Origin: QHXM01 sp963697975
GTDB taxonomy: Bacteria > Acidobacteriota > Blastocatellia > Pyrinomonadales > Pyrinomonadaceae
Assembly: GCA_963697975.1 (NCBI GenBank)
Contig: OY969111.1
Span: 3,286,001-3,350,000 of the forward strand
Length of the DNA: 64,000 nucleotides
Direction of reading: 5' to 3'
A program made the position numbers and the translations under genes. Positions 26,577 to 34,965 of the stretch are shown here, one piece after another. The notes under the pieces were generated by a model that was given only the letters and a program-made list of their open reading frames with translations, was not told where the DNA came from and ran no database searches. Numbering within the stretch: the stretch's first letter is position 1; every line of letters starts with the position of its first letter.

Positions 26577-27709
26577 AAACAGTGGTCAGCGGCCAGTGGT
26601 CAGTGGTCAGTTGGCGGCGCGTGCTGCGTCGTCACCGTTTTCTGTCCGCTGTCTGCTCGCCGCTGCTTATCATTTCCGGGTTTTTACTGGCCGCTGACCA
26701 CTGTCCACTGACCACTGCACACGCTGCGGGCGCTTGGGTGCGGCAACGCTCAGGGTCGCTCGCGTGGCTGCACGCCGTCTATTTTCTTGATGAGAATAAG
26801 GGATGGGCTGTCGGTGGGCGCGGCGTTCTTCTGGCAACTGAAGATGGGGGAGATGTCTGGCGCGTTCGCCCTCGTCCCACTGAAGACGCTTTACGTGACG
26901 TTTACTTTTCGGATGAGCAGAACGGCTGGCTGGTTTGCGAAAGAAGCATCTACGACCTTAAGACAAAGGATGAGCCGCGCACATACCTATTGCGAACAGC
27001 GGACGGCGGCGCGACGTGGCAGAAGGTCAACGTCATTGGTAAGGATGTGGATGCGCGCCTTGTGCGTGCGCTCTTCACGGATAACGGGCGCGGCTGGACT
27101 TTCGGTGAAGAGGGCGTGCTTTACACGACGCGCGACGGGGGCGCGAATTGGGAGCGGCAGCGCGTCCCGACACAAAATCTTCTTCTCGGCGGCTGGTTTC
27201 TCAATAGCGAGCAGGGCTGGTTAGTCGGCGCAGGCGCAACCCTGTTGCAGACAGCGGACGGCGGCGAGACATGGCGCGCAGGCACGCTCGTCGGCCTCGC
27301 ACCTGCTGCCGGTGGTAACGCCGCAGGGGCGCTTCGCGTGCGCTTTACCTCCGCCAGCTTCGTTGACAACCGGCGCGGTTGGGCCGTCGGCGCAGAAGGG
27401 CGCGTCTTCGTGACGCGAGACGGCGGGCGAACCTGGGGCCAGCAAACGTCGAATGTCGGGGCAGACCTTTACGACGTGAAATTTCTGGATGAGTTTGAAG
27501 GCTGGGCCGCAGGCTCGCAGGGGACGCTGATTCACACGACAGACGGTGGCCGCCGTTGGACGATTGAGCCGAGCGGCACGACGCACGCACTCGAACGCCT
27601 GTGCTTCGTCGGACGCGATCATGGCTGGGTCGTCGGATTCGGCGGCACGATCATCCGCTTCACGCCCAACGCCCCACGTCCCAAAGCACCGGAACTGAAA
27701 AAGACGTAA
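26573..27709 (+). CDS. Ycf48-like (BNR/propeller) secreted protein
   Basis: 378 residues. Six or seven blades of the photosystem-assembly Ycf48/BNR type repeat a WAVG...TTDGG.TW pattern (GWAVGGRGVLLATEDGGDVW, GWAAGSQGTLIHTTDGGRRW). The N-terminal 50 residues, including the hydrophobic FLSAVCSPLLIISGFLLAADH and the possible cleavage site AHA, are encoded by a GTGGTCA-type palindrome. Such propellers bind partner proteins; no enzymatic motif is seen. The GTG start overlaps the previous stop. Confidence 0.75.
   Translation: MKTVVSGQWSVVSWRRVLRRHRFLSAVCSPLLIISGFLLAADHCPLTTAHAAGAWVRQRSGSLAWLHAVYFLDENKGWAVGGRGVLLATEDGGDVWRVRPRPTEDALRDVYFSDEQNGWLVCERSIYDLKTKDEPRTYLLRTADGGATWQKVNVIGKDVDARLVRALFTDNGRGWTFGEEGVLYTTRDGGANWERQRVPTQNLLLGGWFLNSEQGWLVGAGATLLQTADGGETWRAGTLVGLAPAAGGNAAGALRVRFTSASFVDNRRGWAVGAEGRVFVTRDGGRTWGQQTSNVGADLYDVKFLDEFEGWAAGSQGTLIHTTDGGRRWTIEPSGTTHALERLCFVGRDHGWVVGFGGTIIRFTPNAPRPKAPELKKT
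26580..26718. repeat. GTGGTCA-heptamer palindrome inside coding sequence
   Basis: The left arm 26580-26612 and right arm 26686-26718 are complementary heptamer runs, as at 21365 and 38643, but here they form the first 49 codons of the Ycf48-like gene. Confidence 0.85.
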
Positions 27710-27772
27710 ATCGTGAATCGTAAATCGTAAATCGTGAAAAGCACGTTTCTTCGATTTACGATTCACGATTTA
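27705..27772. repeat. CGTGAAT/CGTAAAT heptamer palindrome, copy 2
   Basis: Same class as 26008-26089. The stop codon of the Ycf48-like gene (TAA 27707) is part of the first heptamer. The right arm ends just before the binding site of the next gene. Confidence 0.92.
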
Positions 27773-27785
27773 TTTGGAGGAAGAA

Positions 27786-29360
27786 ATGCAAGTTGAGATG
27801 CCGGTCTCGAATCGCCCGACAGTTCGCGCGCGTTTTGTGCGCGGCGCTGGGCTGCGCTTTGCTGTGAGCCTGACTCTCATGCTCGCCTGCTGCTTGTCTT
27901 CGGCGCAGGCGCAGAACGAGGCGGCGGGAAAGACGCCATCGAGCGAGGCGAACGCCGGAGATGCAGTGCCGATCGAGCAGACGCGTTCACGTCGCGCCGT
28001 GGAGACATCAAACCCGGCAAGCGATGCGGCAGTGAAAAGCGAGGTAAGCGCCAGCGTTGACGATCCTGCGCTCGCAACTGGCGCAGGAAGCGACCGTGTT
28101 GCCACGTTGCGTGGTCAGATTGAAGCCGCGAAAACGGACGCCGAGCGCGTGCGCCTGCAACGCCTGCTCGTTGACTATCTTGTCGCGCTTGGGAAAAAGA
28201 GCGAAGCCATTAACGAGTTGCGCTTGATGTCGCGCGCCGAGCGGCTCGATCCCATAGGCTTCTACAACATCGGCAATGCGCTGGCGCGGCTGGGCGACAC
28301 GGACACGGCGATTGACGCTTATCGCAAAGCCATCAAGCAGCGTCACGGCAATTACGCACGCGCGCTCAATAATCTCGGCGTCATGTTCCTCAGACAGGGA
28401 CGCTGGGACGAAGCGCAAGGTGAGTTTGCCAATGCGCTCAGGCTTGAGAATTTCCGCTACGGCGAGGCGAGCTATAACTTGGGACGTGTTTACAGTGCGC
28501 GCGGCGAGGCTGATCTGGCGATACGTGAATGGAGTCGCGCGCTCAGTGTGCAGCCGGACCACGCGGACGCTGCCATCGCGTTGGCTCGCGCTTATGCCGA
28601 AGATGGCAGCCCCGAACGCGGTGTTGAAGTGTTGGACGCTTTCGTCGCACGGCGGGGGCCCAGCGCCGAACTGATGGATGCGCGCCGCGAAATTCTCTAT
28701 GGCACTGATGCGAGCGTCAATCCAACAACTCCCCGCACAATTAGCGCGCCCGTCACGGTGAAGGCGAACTCTGAAGCAGACGCTCGCAAAGGGGGAAGCG
28801 CAAAATCCGGCACAGGCTCTCGTGCCAACTCGTCTTTGCGTTCGCTGACAGTTGATCGTGAGACGTATGGATGGTTAGAGCGTGCGCGTGCGGCGCGCGA
28901 AGGTGGGCGCAACGAAGAGGCCGTGACGTTTTATCGTCGCGTGCTTTCGCGCAGCAATGGTCTTTTCCCGCCTGCTAATCTGGAACTGAGTTTCGTCTTA
29001 AGCGACTTGAAGCGTTACGACGAAGCGGCAGAGACTCTGGCGATTGTGACGAAGCGCGAAGGCGCACGTTACCCGATCGCTTATTATCATCTTGGTCGGA
29101 AATATGAACTGCTTGGCCGCCTGAGCCTCGCGGCTGAAGCCTTTGAGAAGGCGGCGGCAGCTTACGGCGACGCCAATCCGCAATTCCTCTTAGACCTCAG
29201 CCGCGTGCGCGAGAAAGAAGGCAACGCGCAGGCTGCGCTCACAGCGATGGAGAGTTACGTTCGCCTCAGCCGGAATCTCGGACGCACGCCCGACTGGTCC
29301 GAGACGCGCCTCAATGAGCTTCGCCAGAAAGTCGCCGCCACACCTGAGCAGAATAAATAA
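27786..29360 (+). CDS. Secreted TPR protein
   Basis: 524 residues from ATG 27786 (GGAGGAAG upstream). A signal peptide (AVSLTLMLACCLSSAQAQ) is followed by several TPRs in two blocks (residues about 130-290 and 360-500) separated by a Ser/Thr/Lys-rich linker. TPR proteins of this kind mediate protein-protein contacts in envelope complexes. It is the last gene of the EPS region and its substrate is unknown. Confidence 0.75.
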   Translation: MQVEMPVSNRPTVRARFVRGAGLRFAVSLTLMLACCLSSAQAQNEAAGKTPSSEANAGDAVPIEQTRSRRAVETSNPASDAAVKSEVSASVDDPALATGAGSDRVATLRGQIEAAKTDAERVRLQRLLVDYLVALGKKSEAINELRLMSRAERLDPIGFYNIGNALARLGDTDTAIDAYRKAIKQRHGNYARALNNLGVMFLRQGRWDEAQGEFANALRLENFRYGEASYNLGRVYSARGEADLAIREWSRALSVQPDHADAAIALARAYAEDGSPERGVEVLDAFVARRGPSAELMDARREILYGTDASVNPTTPRTISAPVTVKANSEADARKGGSAKSGTGSRANSSLRSLTVDRETYGWLERARAAREGGRNEEAVTFYRRVLSRSNGLFPPANLELSFVLSDLKRYDEAAETLAIVTKREGARYPIAYYHLGRKYELLGRLSLAAEAFEKAAAAYGDANPQFLLDLSRVREKEGNAQAALTAMESYVRLSRNLGRTPDWSETRLNELRQKVAATPEQNK

Positions 29361-29403
29361 AGAAGATAGCAATGCCATCTCCTATCCCCGGAGGGGGTAA
29401 ATA

Positions 29404-29450
29404 AATAGCCGGGGGCAAGCAACCGAAGGTTTGCGCCGCCCCCGGCTATT
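29404..29450 (+). terminator. GC-rich inverted repeat (probable terminator) at the end of the EPS region
   Basis: AATAGCCGGGGGC pairs with GCCCCCGGCTATT around about 20 bases. It has no clear U-run, so it may act as a repeat-type transcription stop. Confidence 0.5.
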
Positions 29451-29506
29451 ACATGTGACCCTTTCAGGGTCAGGAGCTGGCTTCATTACTGCCATCACTT
29501 TTACCT

Positions 29507-29530
29507 TTTTACTTTTACCTTTTGCCTTGC
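29507..29530. repeat. TTTTACC heptamer run
   Basis: Four consecutive TTTTACC-like heptamers. The complement of the same run occurs in mfd at 36560-36590. Confidence 0.75.
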
Positions 29531-29582
29531 TAACATCCCCGCATCATTAAAACCTGACAATTTCATTGAGGAGGATCCTGCT

Positions 29583-31691
29583 ATGAATCTCTTGCGCCGC
29601 CGGGTGTCTTTGGTCGCGTTGTCCGTCTCGTTACTCGCCTTGTCTCTGATGACATCCGGCCCGACGAGCCGTGCCGCTTTCAACGAAGCTGAGCCGGAGC
29701 CTTCGGGGCTGTTCATAGACTCTCCTCAACAAACCGACAACTCCGGCTTTGATTTCAATAGTCTGGATCGCTCGGTTAATGCCTGCCAGGATTTCAATCG
29801 CTTCGCCAACGGTGGATGGATTGCGAAGAACGCTATCCCCGCAGCTTATTCAAGGTGGGGCAGGTTCGAGTTGCTCGGCGAGGGGAATTTGAAAGTGCTG
29901 CACGAGATTCTGGATGGTCTGGTAAAAAAGAAGAATCACCCGAAGGGGAGCAACGACGAGAAGGTCGCTGACTTTTACGCCTCCTGCATGGACGAAAGCA
30001 AGATTGAGAGCGAAAGTCTCAACCCGCTCGCGGACGAACTCAAGCGCATCGAACAAATCAACGACATCATGGGGCTTCAGGACGAGATCGCGCGCCTACA
30101 TGCTCGCAGAATCCCCGCAATCTTCGGCTTCGGCGCAGCGCAGGATTTCAAAGATTCAAAGACGGTTATCGCTCAGACTGTTCAGGGAGGTCTGGGATTG
30201 CCCGACCGTGACTACTACACTAAGGACGACGAGAAATCCAAGCAGACGCGCGACGAGTATGTCAAACACATCGCGCGCACGTTCGTGTTGATGGGCGATG
30301 CACCGGAGCGCGCTTCAGCAGAAGCTCTCCTGGTGATGAAGATCGAAACTCGCCTTGCCGAAAACTCCTCCACGCGCGTCCAGCGGCGCGACCCCGACGC
30401 CAACTATCACCCGATGATTAAAGCGGACCTGATAGAAATGACGCCGCACTTCGATTGGGGGCGCTACCTCCGCAACGTTGGTTTGCCGGAAGTCGGCAAG
30501 GTAAACGTCGGGCAGCCGGGCTTCTTCAAGGCCGCCGATAAACTCCTGGTTGAAGTTCCCGTGGAAGATTGGAAAGTTTACCTGCGCTGGCATCTCGTCA
30601 ACGCGGCCTCGCCCACATTGTCGTCAAAGTTCGTAGACGAGAATTTCATCTTCAACGGCAAGTTTCTTGAGGGGAGGGAGGAGAATCTGCCGCGCTGGAA
30701 GCGTTGCGTGGCTTCAACCGACCGCGCGCTCAGCGAAGCGCTCGGCCAACTCTACGTCGAGAAGACTTTCACGCCGAAGGCCAGAGAGCGCGCACAGGTG
30801 ATGGTGAAGAATCTAGTCGAAGCTCTGCGCGCCGATCTGACCACGCTTGACTGGATGAGCAACCAGACGCGCCAGCGCGCGATTGCCAAGCTCGATGCTT
30901 TCGTCCGCAAGATAGGTTTCCCGGATAAGTGGCGCAGCTACGAATCGCTTTCCGTCGCGCGCGGCCCCTACTACAACAACGCCGTCTCAGCCGGAGAGTT
31001 TGATTTCAAATTCAACGTGGGCAAGATTGGCAGGCCCGTTGATCGCACCGAATGGGGGATGTCGCCTCCGACCGTTAACGCTTCCTACAATCCTTCGTTG
31101 AACTCTATCACCTTCCCGGCGGGAATCCTTCAGCCGCCTTTCTACGATCCGAACGCCGACGACGCCTACAACTACGGCGGCATCGGCGCGGTCATCGGCC
31201 ACGAGATGACGCACGGCTTTGACGATCAGGGCGCGAAGTTCGACGCCGACGGCAATCTGGTGAGGTGGTGGACGCCCGACGATTTTAAGAAGTTCTCGGA
31301 TCGCACGAACTGTGTCGTCAAGCAGTTCAACGGCTACGAAGTCGAGCCGGGTCTATTCCAGAAAGGTGAACTCGTCGTTGGCGAATCGGTCGCAGACCTC
31401 GGCGGGCTGACGGTCGCCTACGCCGCCTACCAGAAGTCTCTGGAAGGCAAGCCGCGCCCGAAGAACATCAACGGCTTCACGCCCGAACAGCGTTTCTTTC
31501 TGGGCTGGGCGCAGGTCTGGGCGCAGAACATCCGCCCCGAAGCCGCGCGTCTGAGGACCGCCACTGACCCACACCCGCTCGGGCGCTTCCGCGTCAACGG
31601 CCCCCTCTCGAACATGCCCGCCTTCGCGCAGGCGTTTGGATGCAAGCCGGGCGACGCGATGGTGAGAGCGGAACGCTGCCAGATTTGGTGA
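29583..31691 (+). CDS. M13-family (neprilysin-like) metallopeptidase
   Basis: 702 residues with an N-terminal signal segment (VALSVSLLALSLMTSGPTSRA), so it is probably periplasmic. The zinc motif HEMTH is at 540-544 (VIGHEMTHGFDDQG), the third ligand Glu lies in GESVADLGGL, and the family residues NASYNPSLNSITFPAGI and PLGRFRVNGPLSN are present. The enzyme cleaves small peptides. The start ATG is preceded by GAGGAGGA. It is monocistronic between two palindromic repeats. Confidence 0.93.
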   Translation: MNLLRRRVSLVALSVSLLALSLMTSGPTSRAAFNEAEPEPSGLFIDSPQQTDNSGFDFNSLDRSVNACQDFNRFANGGWIAKNAIPAAYSRWGRFELLGEGNLKVLHEILDGLVKKKNHPKGSNDEKVADFYASCMDESKIESESLNPLADELKRIEQINDIMGLQDEIARLHARRIPAIFGFGAAQDFKDSKTVIAQTVQGGLGLPDRDYYTKDDEKSKQTRDEYVKHIARTFVLMGDAPERASAEALLVMKIETRLAENSSTRVQRRDPDANYHPMIKADLIEMTPHFDWGRYLRNVGLPEVGKVNVGQPGFFKAADKLLVEVPVEDWKVYLRWHLVNAASPTLSSKFVDENFIFNGKFLEGREENLPRWKRCVASTDRALSEALGQLYVEKTFTPKARERAQVMVKNLVEALRADLTTLDWMSNQTRQRAIAKLDAFVRKIGFPDKWRSYESLSVARGPYYNNAVSAGEFDFKFNVGKIGRPVDRTEWGMSPPTVNASYNPSLNSITFPAGILQPPFYDPNADDAYNYGGIGAVIGHEMTHGFDDQGAKFDADGNLVRWWTPDDFKKFSDRTNCVVKQFNGYEVEPGLFQKGELVVGESVADLGGLTVAYAAYQKSLEGKPRPKNINGFTPEQRFFLGWAQVWAQNIRPEAARLRTATDPHPLGRFRVNGPLSNMPAFAQAFGCKPGDAMVRAERCQIW

Positions 31692-31718
31692 GAGCAATGT
31701 AGTAGCAGGGACAAGTCG

Positions 31719-31794
31719 AAAGCCCCAACGGGGCGCAGTGTTAAAGCCTGGGCATCGCCCCAGGCTACAACATCCTCGCCCCTTCGGGGCTTTT
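31719..31794. repeat. AGCCCC-type palindromic repeat between convergent genes
   Basis: It consists of AAAGCCCC..GGGGC, GCCTGGGCATCGCCCCAGGC and GCCCCTTCGGGGCTTTT hairpins in series. It lies between the convergent M13 peptidase and lysS genes and could stop transcription both ways. A larger relative is at 48881-49075. Confidence 0.8.
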
Positions 31795-31805
31795 CAATCA
31801 TCCTC

Positions 31806-33638
31806 TTAATTCTCTTCGTCGCGCTCTTCCGTCGCCTCTTCCGCCTTGCGTTCGGGGCGCATGTGCGGGAAGAGAATCACGTCGCGGATGGAACGCTTGC
31901 CCGTGAGCAGCATGACGAGACGGTCAATGCCAATGCCGATTCCGGCGGCGGGCGGCATCCCGTAAGAGAGCGCCCTGATGTAATCCTCATCCAGCACCAT
32001 CGCTTCTTCATCGCCGCGCTCTCTGGCCTGCGCCTGTTCCATAAAACGGTCGTACTGTTCTTTCGGGTCATTCAACTCCGAGAAGCCATTTGCACATTCC
32101 ATGCCTGCGATGAAAAGCTCGAAGCGTTCGGCAATGGCTGGATTAGCGGGAGAAGCTTTCGAGAGTGGAGAGATTAATTTGGGAAAGTCAGTGATGAATA
32201 TAGGTTGGGAGAGATGGGACTCTACAAGCATTGCAAAAAGGTTTTCGATGTTTGCCGCTAAGGATACATCGTCTCGGTCATTAGACGTATTATCGACTTG
32301 AGCCTCTGCGTAATTCCATGAACTCTGTCGGTAATCAAGTGATGACGTTTTTCTATATGCTTGAGGTGTGTCTAAGATAACGAATTCATCTGTGAACTGA
32401 AGAAAATAAGTCACTAGTTTGAAGGCATTTTTTGGACTACTAAGCCACTCTTCGTCAATTCTTTCAACACTTGGCGGCATGTAATCTGAAGGCAAATATC
32501 TAATAATAGCTTGCTTCATTGTAAGTCGTTCGAATCTGCGCCCAAAGTCTATTTTAGTATCTGCATACTGAATCAACGTGCTTCCTAGTGCCACTTCAAC
32601 TGACTTACGCAGCATCTCTTCGCAGAAATCCATCATCCCGTTCACGTCCATGTACGCGCAGTAGAATTCCAGCATCGTGAATTCTGGATTGTGAGTTCTG
32701 TCTATGCCTTCATTGCGGAAGTTGCGGTTGAGTTCGTAGACCTTCTCAAAGCCGCCGACGACGAGACGCTTCAAGTAGAGTTCGGGCGCGATGCGGGCAT
32801 AGAGGTCTATGTCGAGGGCGTTGTGGTGTGTTTTGAAGGGACGCGCGGCTGCGCCGGTCGCTTTGGCCGTCAGCATCGGCGTTTCGACTTCGATGTAGCC
32901 GTGATCGTCTAGGAAGCGGCGCATCTCGCGGATGATACGAGAGCGGCGCTCGAAGACTTCACGCGAGCTAAGCTCGCGTGAAGTCGCGTCGTCTCCGTCG
33001 TCTTCGCTCTTCTCGACTTTCAGGCTTCCGGCGATCAGGTCTGCGTAGCGTTGGCGTTGGCGAATCTCCGGATCACTGATGCCGTGCATCTTGTCGGGCA
33101 TCGGCAGCATGGCTTTGGCGAGAAACTGAATTGTCTCGACGTGGACGGAAAGCTCGCCAGTCTTGGTGACGAAGAGATACCCGCTTGCGCCTATAAAATC
33201 GCCGTGATCGAGCAGATTGAAAAGCTCCCAGCCTTCTTCGATGGGTGCGCCGTCGTCGTTGTGAATGCCTTTCACGTCAGCCTTGCGAACGTAAATCTGT
33301 AGGCGCGAAACGCCGTCTGAAAGATGCACGAACGCGGCCTTGCCCATCACGCGCGGCGGGCTGCTGATGCGTCCGCTGATGCGAACACGTCTCTTGTTCA
33401 ACTCCGCGTTGGCGCGCTCAAGCTCGTCCTGCGCGGGGCGCTCATTTTCTTTGACTTCGGGGACGTAGCGTTTGAACTCTTCGTTCTCGACAATCGCCGT
33501 GATGGTATCTTCGCCGCCGGTTTCATGGCTGCGCTCAAATTTGTTCGGATAGACGTTGCCGACGAGCTTGCGTAACTCTTCAAGATGCTCACGACGCGCC
33601 TCGGTCTGGTCGTTCTCTTCGATGAAAGGAATGCTCAT
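31806..33638 (-). CDS. lysS: Lysyl-tRNA synthetase, class II
   Basis: 610 residues, about 100 more than usual. The OB-fold (RVRISGRISSPP, AFVHLSDG), motif 1 (FLDDHGYIEVETPML), motif 2 (FRNEGIDRTHNPEFTMLEF) and motif 3 (GIGIGIDRLVMLLTG) are all present, so it should charge tRNA-Lys. There are two oddities. About 20 extra residues precede motif 1, where a perfect 14-bp palindrome lies. Roughly residues 340-495 (32150-32620) are encoded by much AT-richer DNA with extra residues. The flanks look normal. Confidence 0.93.
   Translation of the reverse strand: MSIPFIEENDQTEARREHLEELRKLVGNVYPNKFERSHETGGEDTITAIVENEEFKRYVPEVKENERPAQDELERANAELNKRRVRISGRISSPPRVMGKAAFVHLSDGVSRLQIYVRKADVKGIHNDDGAPIEEGWELFNLLDHGDFIGASGYLFVTKTGELSVHVETIQFLAKAMLPMPDKMHGISDPEIRQRQRYADLIAGSLKVEKSEDDGDDATSRELSSREVFERRSRIIREMRRFLDDHGYIEVETPMLTAKATGAAARPFKTHHNALDIDLYARIAPELYLKRLVVGGFEKVYELNRNFRNEGIDRTHNPEFTMLEFYCAYMDVNGMMDFCEEMLRKSVEVALGSTLIQYADTKIDFGRRFERLTMKQAIIRYLPSDYMPPSVERIDEEWLSSPKNAFKLVTYFLQFTDEFVILDTPQAYRKTSSLDYRQSSWNYAEAQVDNTSNDRDDVSLAANIENLFAMLVESHLSQPIFITDFPKLISPLSKASPANPAIAERFELFIAGMECANGFSELNDPKEQYDRFMEQAQARERGDEEAMVLDEDYIRALSYGMPPAAGIGIGIDRLVMLLTGKRSIRDVILFPHMRPERKAEEATEERDEEN
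32955..32985. repeat. Perfect 14-bp inverted repeat within lysS
   Basis: GACTTCACGCGAGC and its exact complement are separated by 3 bases. It lies in the extra segment before motif 1. Confidence 0.85.
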
Positions 33639-33644
33639 GGAGGT

Positions 33645-33722
33645 ATCGTAAATCGAAAACTCGTGAATCGTAAATGGACGAACGCGCTTTCACTATTCAC
33701 GATTTACGATTTACGATTCACG
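33645..33722. repeat. CGTGAAT/CGTAAAT heptamer palindrome, copy 3
   Basis: It separates divergent lysS and the methyltransferase gene, in inverted orientation relative to copy 1. The loop (reverse complement GTGAAAGCGCGTTCGTCC) matches the other copies. Confidence 0.9.
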
Positions 33723-33724
33723 GG

Positions 33725-34387
33725 ATGAGTCTGAGACGCTTTCTTCGGGACTTAGGTTTGAGCGCGGTCGAAGTGGCTGTGATGCTGCTGGCGTGGGGAG
33801 ATGTGCGGGGATTCTTAGCGCACGGCGCGCGGGCAGGAATTGTCGTCGTGCTGCTCGTCATACCGTTCATCACCTGTTGGAGCGAGAGCGAGCGGGTGAA
33901 TCGCGGACTGCGCCCGGTCAGCGGGCAATGGCTGACGCTGCTGCTTTTGGAGATCGGTTTCTTTCTTAGCTCGTGGTTCGTGCCTTATTTCGACCGTCAG
34001 GGAATTCTGGTCTTTAATGATTCGGATGCTTTGCGCTACGCGGGGCTGTTCATCTTCACGGCGGGAGTCGCCTTACGCGTCTGGGCGTTTATGTATCTGG
34101 GGAAACTCTTCAGCGTCTTTCTGACGATTCAGCGGGGACATCATCTCGTCACCGATAACGTCTACGGTTACGTGCGGCATCCGAGTTACACGGGGCTTCT
34201 CGTGCGCTCCGTTGGTTGGGTGCTGGTCTTTCGCAGCCTCGCCGGGTTAATCGCGTGGCTGGCTCTGCTCGTTTTTCTCATCAGGCGCATCAGGCATGAG
34301 GAGAGGGTGCTTGAGAGCGAGTTCGGTGAGAAGTGGGAGGAGTACAGGTATAGAACACGCTGGCGATTGTTGCCGGGCATTTACTGA
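33725..34387 (+). CDS. Isoprenylcysteine carboxyl methyltransferase-like membrane protein
   Basis: 220 residues from ATG 33725. There are about five transmembrane helices and the conserved C-terminal block of the ICMT/PEMT family: GHHLVTDNVYGYVRHPSY then RRIRHEERVLESEFGEKWEEY. Members transfer methyl groups from SAM to small or lipid substrates; the bacterial substrate is unknown. An upstream in-frame ATG at 33674 lies in the palindromic repeat and is unlikely to be used. Confidence 0.82.
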   Translation: MSLRRFLRDLGLSAVEVAVMLLAWGDVRGFLAHGARAGIVVVLLVIPFITCWSESERVNRGLRPVSGQWLTLLLLEIGFFLSSWFVPYFDRQGILVFNDSDALRYAGLFIFTAGVALRVWAFMYLGKLFSVFLTIQRGHHLVTDNVYGYVRHPSYTGLLVRSVGWVLVFRSLAGLIAWLALLVFLIRRIRHEERVLESEFGEKWEEYRYRTRWRLLPGIY

Positions 34388-34422
34388 TGCAAGGGGCATC
34401 GTGATAGCATTCCATTCTTCAA

Positions 34423-34908
34423 ATGAGCGGAAAAATAGTTTCAAGTGATGAACTCCAGAGGGAGCGACAGCGTCTGCGTGCTGAGGGCAAGCGACTTGTT
34501 TTTACCAATGGCTGCTTCGACATCCTGCACGTCGGCCACGTTCGCTATTTACAGAGCGCGCGGAATCTTGGCGATGCGCTCGTCGTCGCCATCAACAGTG
34601 ACCGCTCGGTGCGAGAGCTAAAAGGCGCGGGGCGTCCCATCATGAACGAGCATGAGCGCGCAGAGATGCTGGCAGCGCTCGGCGCGGTGGATTACGTCAC
34701 CGTTTTTGACGACATCAGCCCGCGCACACTGATCTCGGAAGTCCTGCCCGACATCCTCGTCAAAGGTGGCGACTACAAACCCGAAGAGATTCACGGGCGC
34801 GAAGAGACGGAAGCCGCAGGCGGGCGCGTCCTCTCGCTCCCCTTCGTCGAAGGAGCTTCGACCAGTTCGATTATCGACAGGGTAAGGCAGGTGATAGGTG
34901 ATAAGTGA
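34423..34908 (+). CDS. rfaE2: D-glycero-beta-D-manno-heptose 1-phosphate adenylyltransferase
   Basis: 161 residues, a stand-alone nucleotidyltransferase domain. FTNGCFDILHVGHVRYL is the HxGH signature, and KGGDYKPEEIHGRE and ISPRTLISEVLPD are typical of the RfaE domain 2/HldE C-terminus. It makes ADP-heptose for LPS core or for glycosylation. The last five residues and the stop codon fall in a GGTGATA heptamer array. The RfaE1 kinase half is not in this window. Confidence 0.9.
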   Translation: MSGKIVSSDELQRERQRLRAEGKRLVFTNGCFDILHVGHVRYLQSARNLGDALVVAINSDRSVRELKGAGRPIMNEHERAEMLAALGAVDYVTVFDDISPRTLISEVLPDILVKGGDYKPEEIHGREETEAAGGRVLSLPFVEGASTSSIIDRVRQVIGDK

Positions 34909-34960
34909 TAGGTGATAAGAGAAAAGCAGTTTCTTTCCTATCACCCATCACCTATCACTA
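34889..34960. repeat. GGTGATA heptamer palindrome
   Basis: GGTGATA-type heptamers face TATCACC heptamers. It forms the 3' end of rfaE2 and the 5' leader of mfd, ending 5 bases before the mfd ATG. Confidence 0.9.
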
Positions 34961-34965
34961 GAATT

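Noticed and set aside
33674..33724. Upstream in-frame ATG for the ICMT-like gene
   Set aside because: The 17 codons are only the translation of a heptamer repeat; the family fold begins after ATG 33725.
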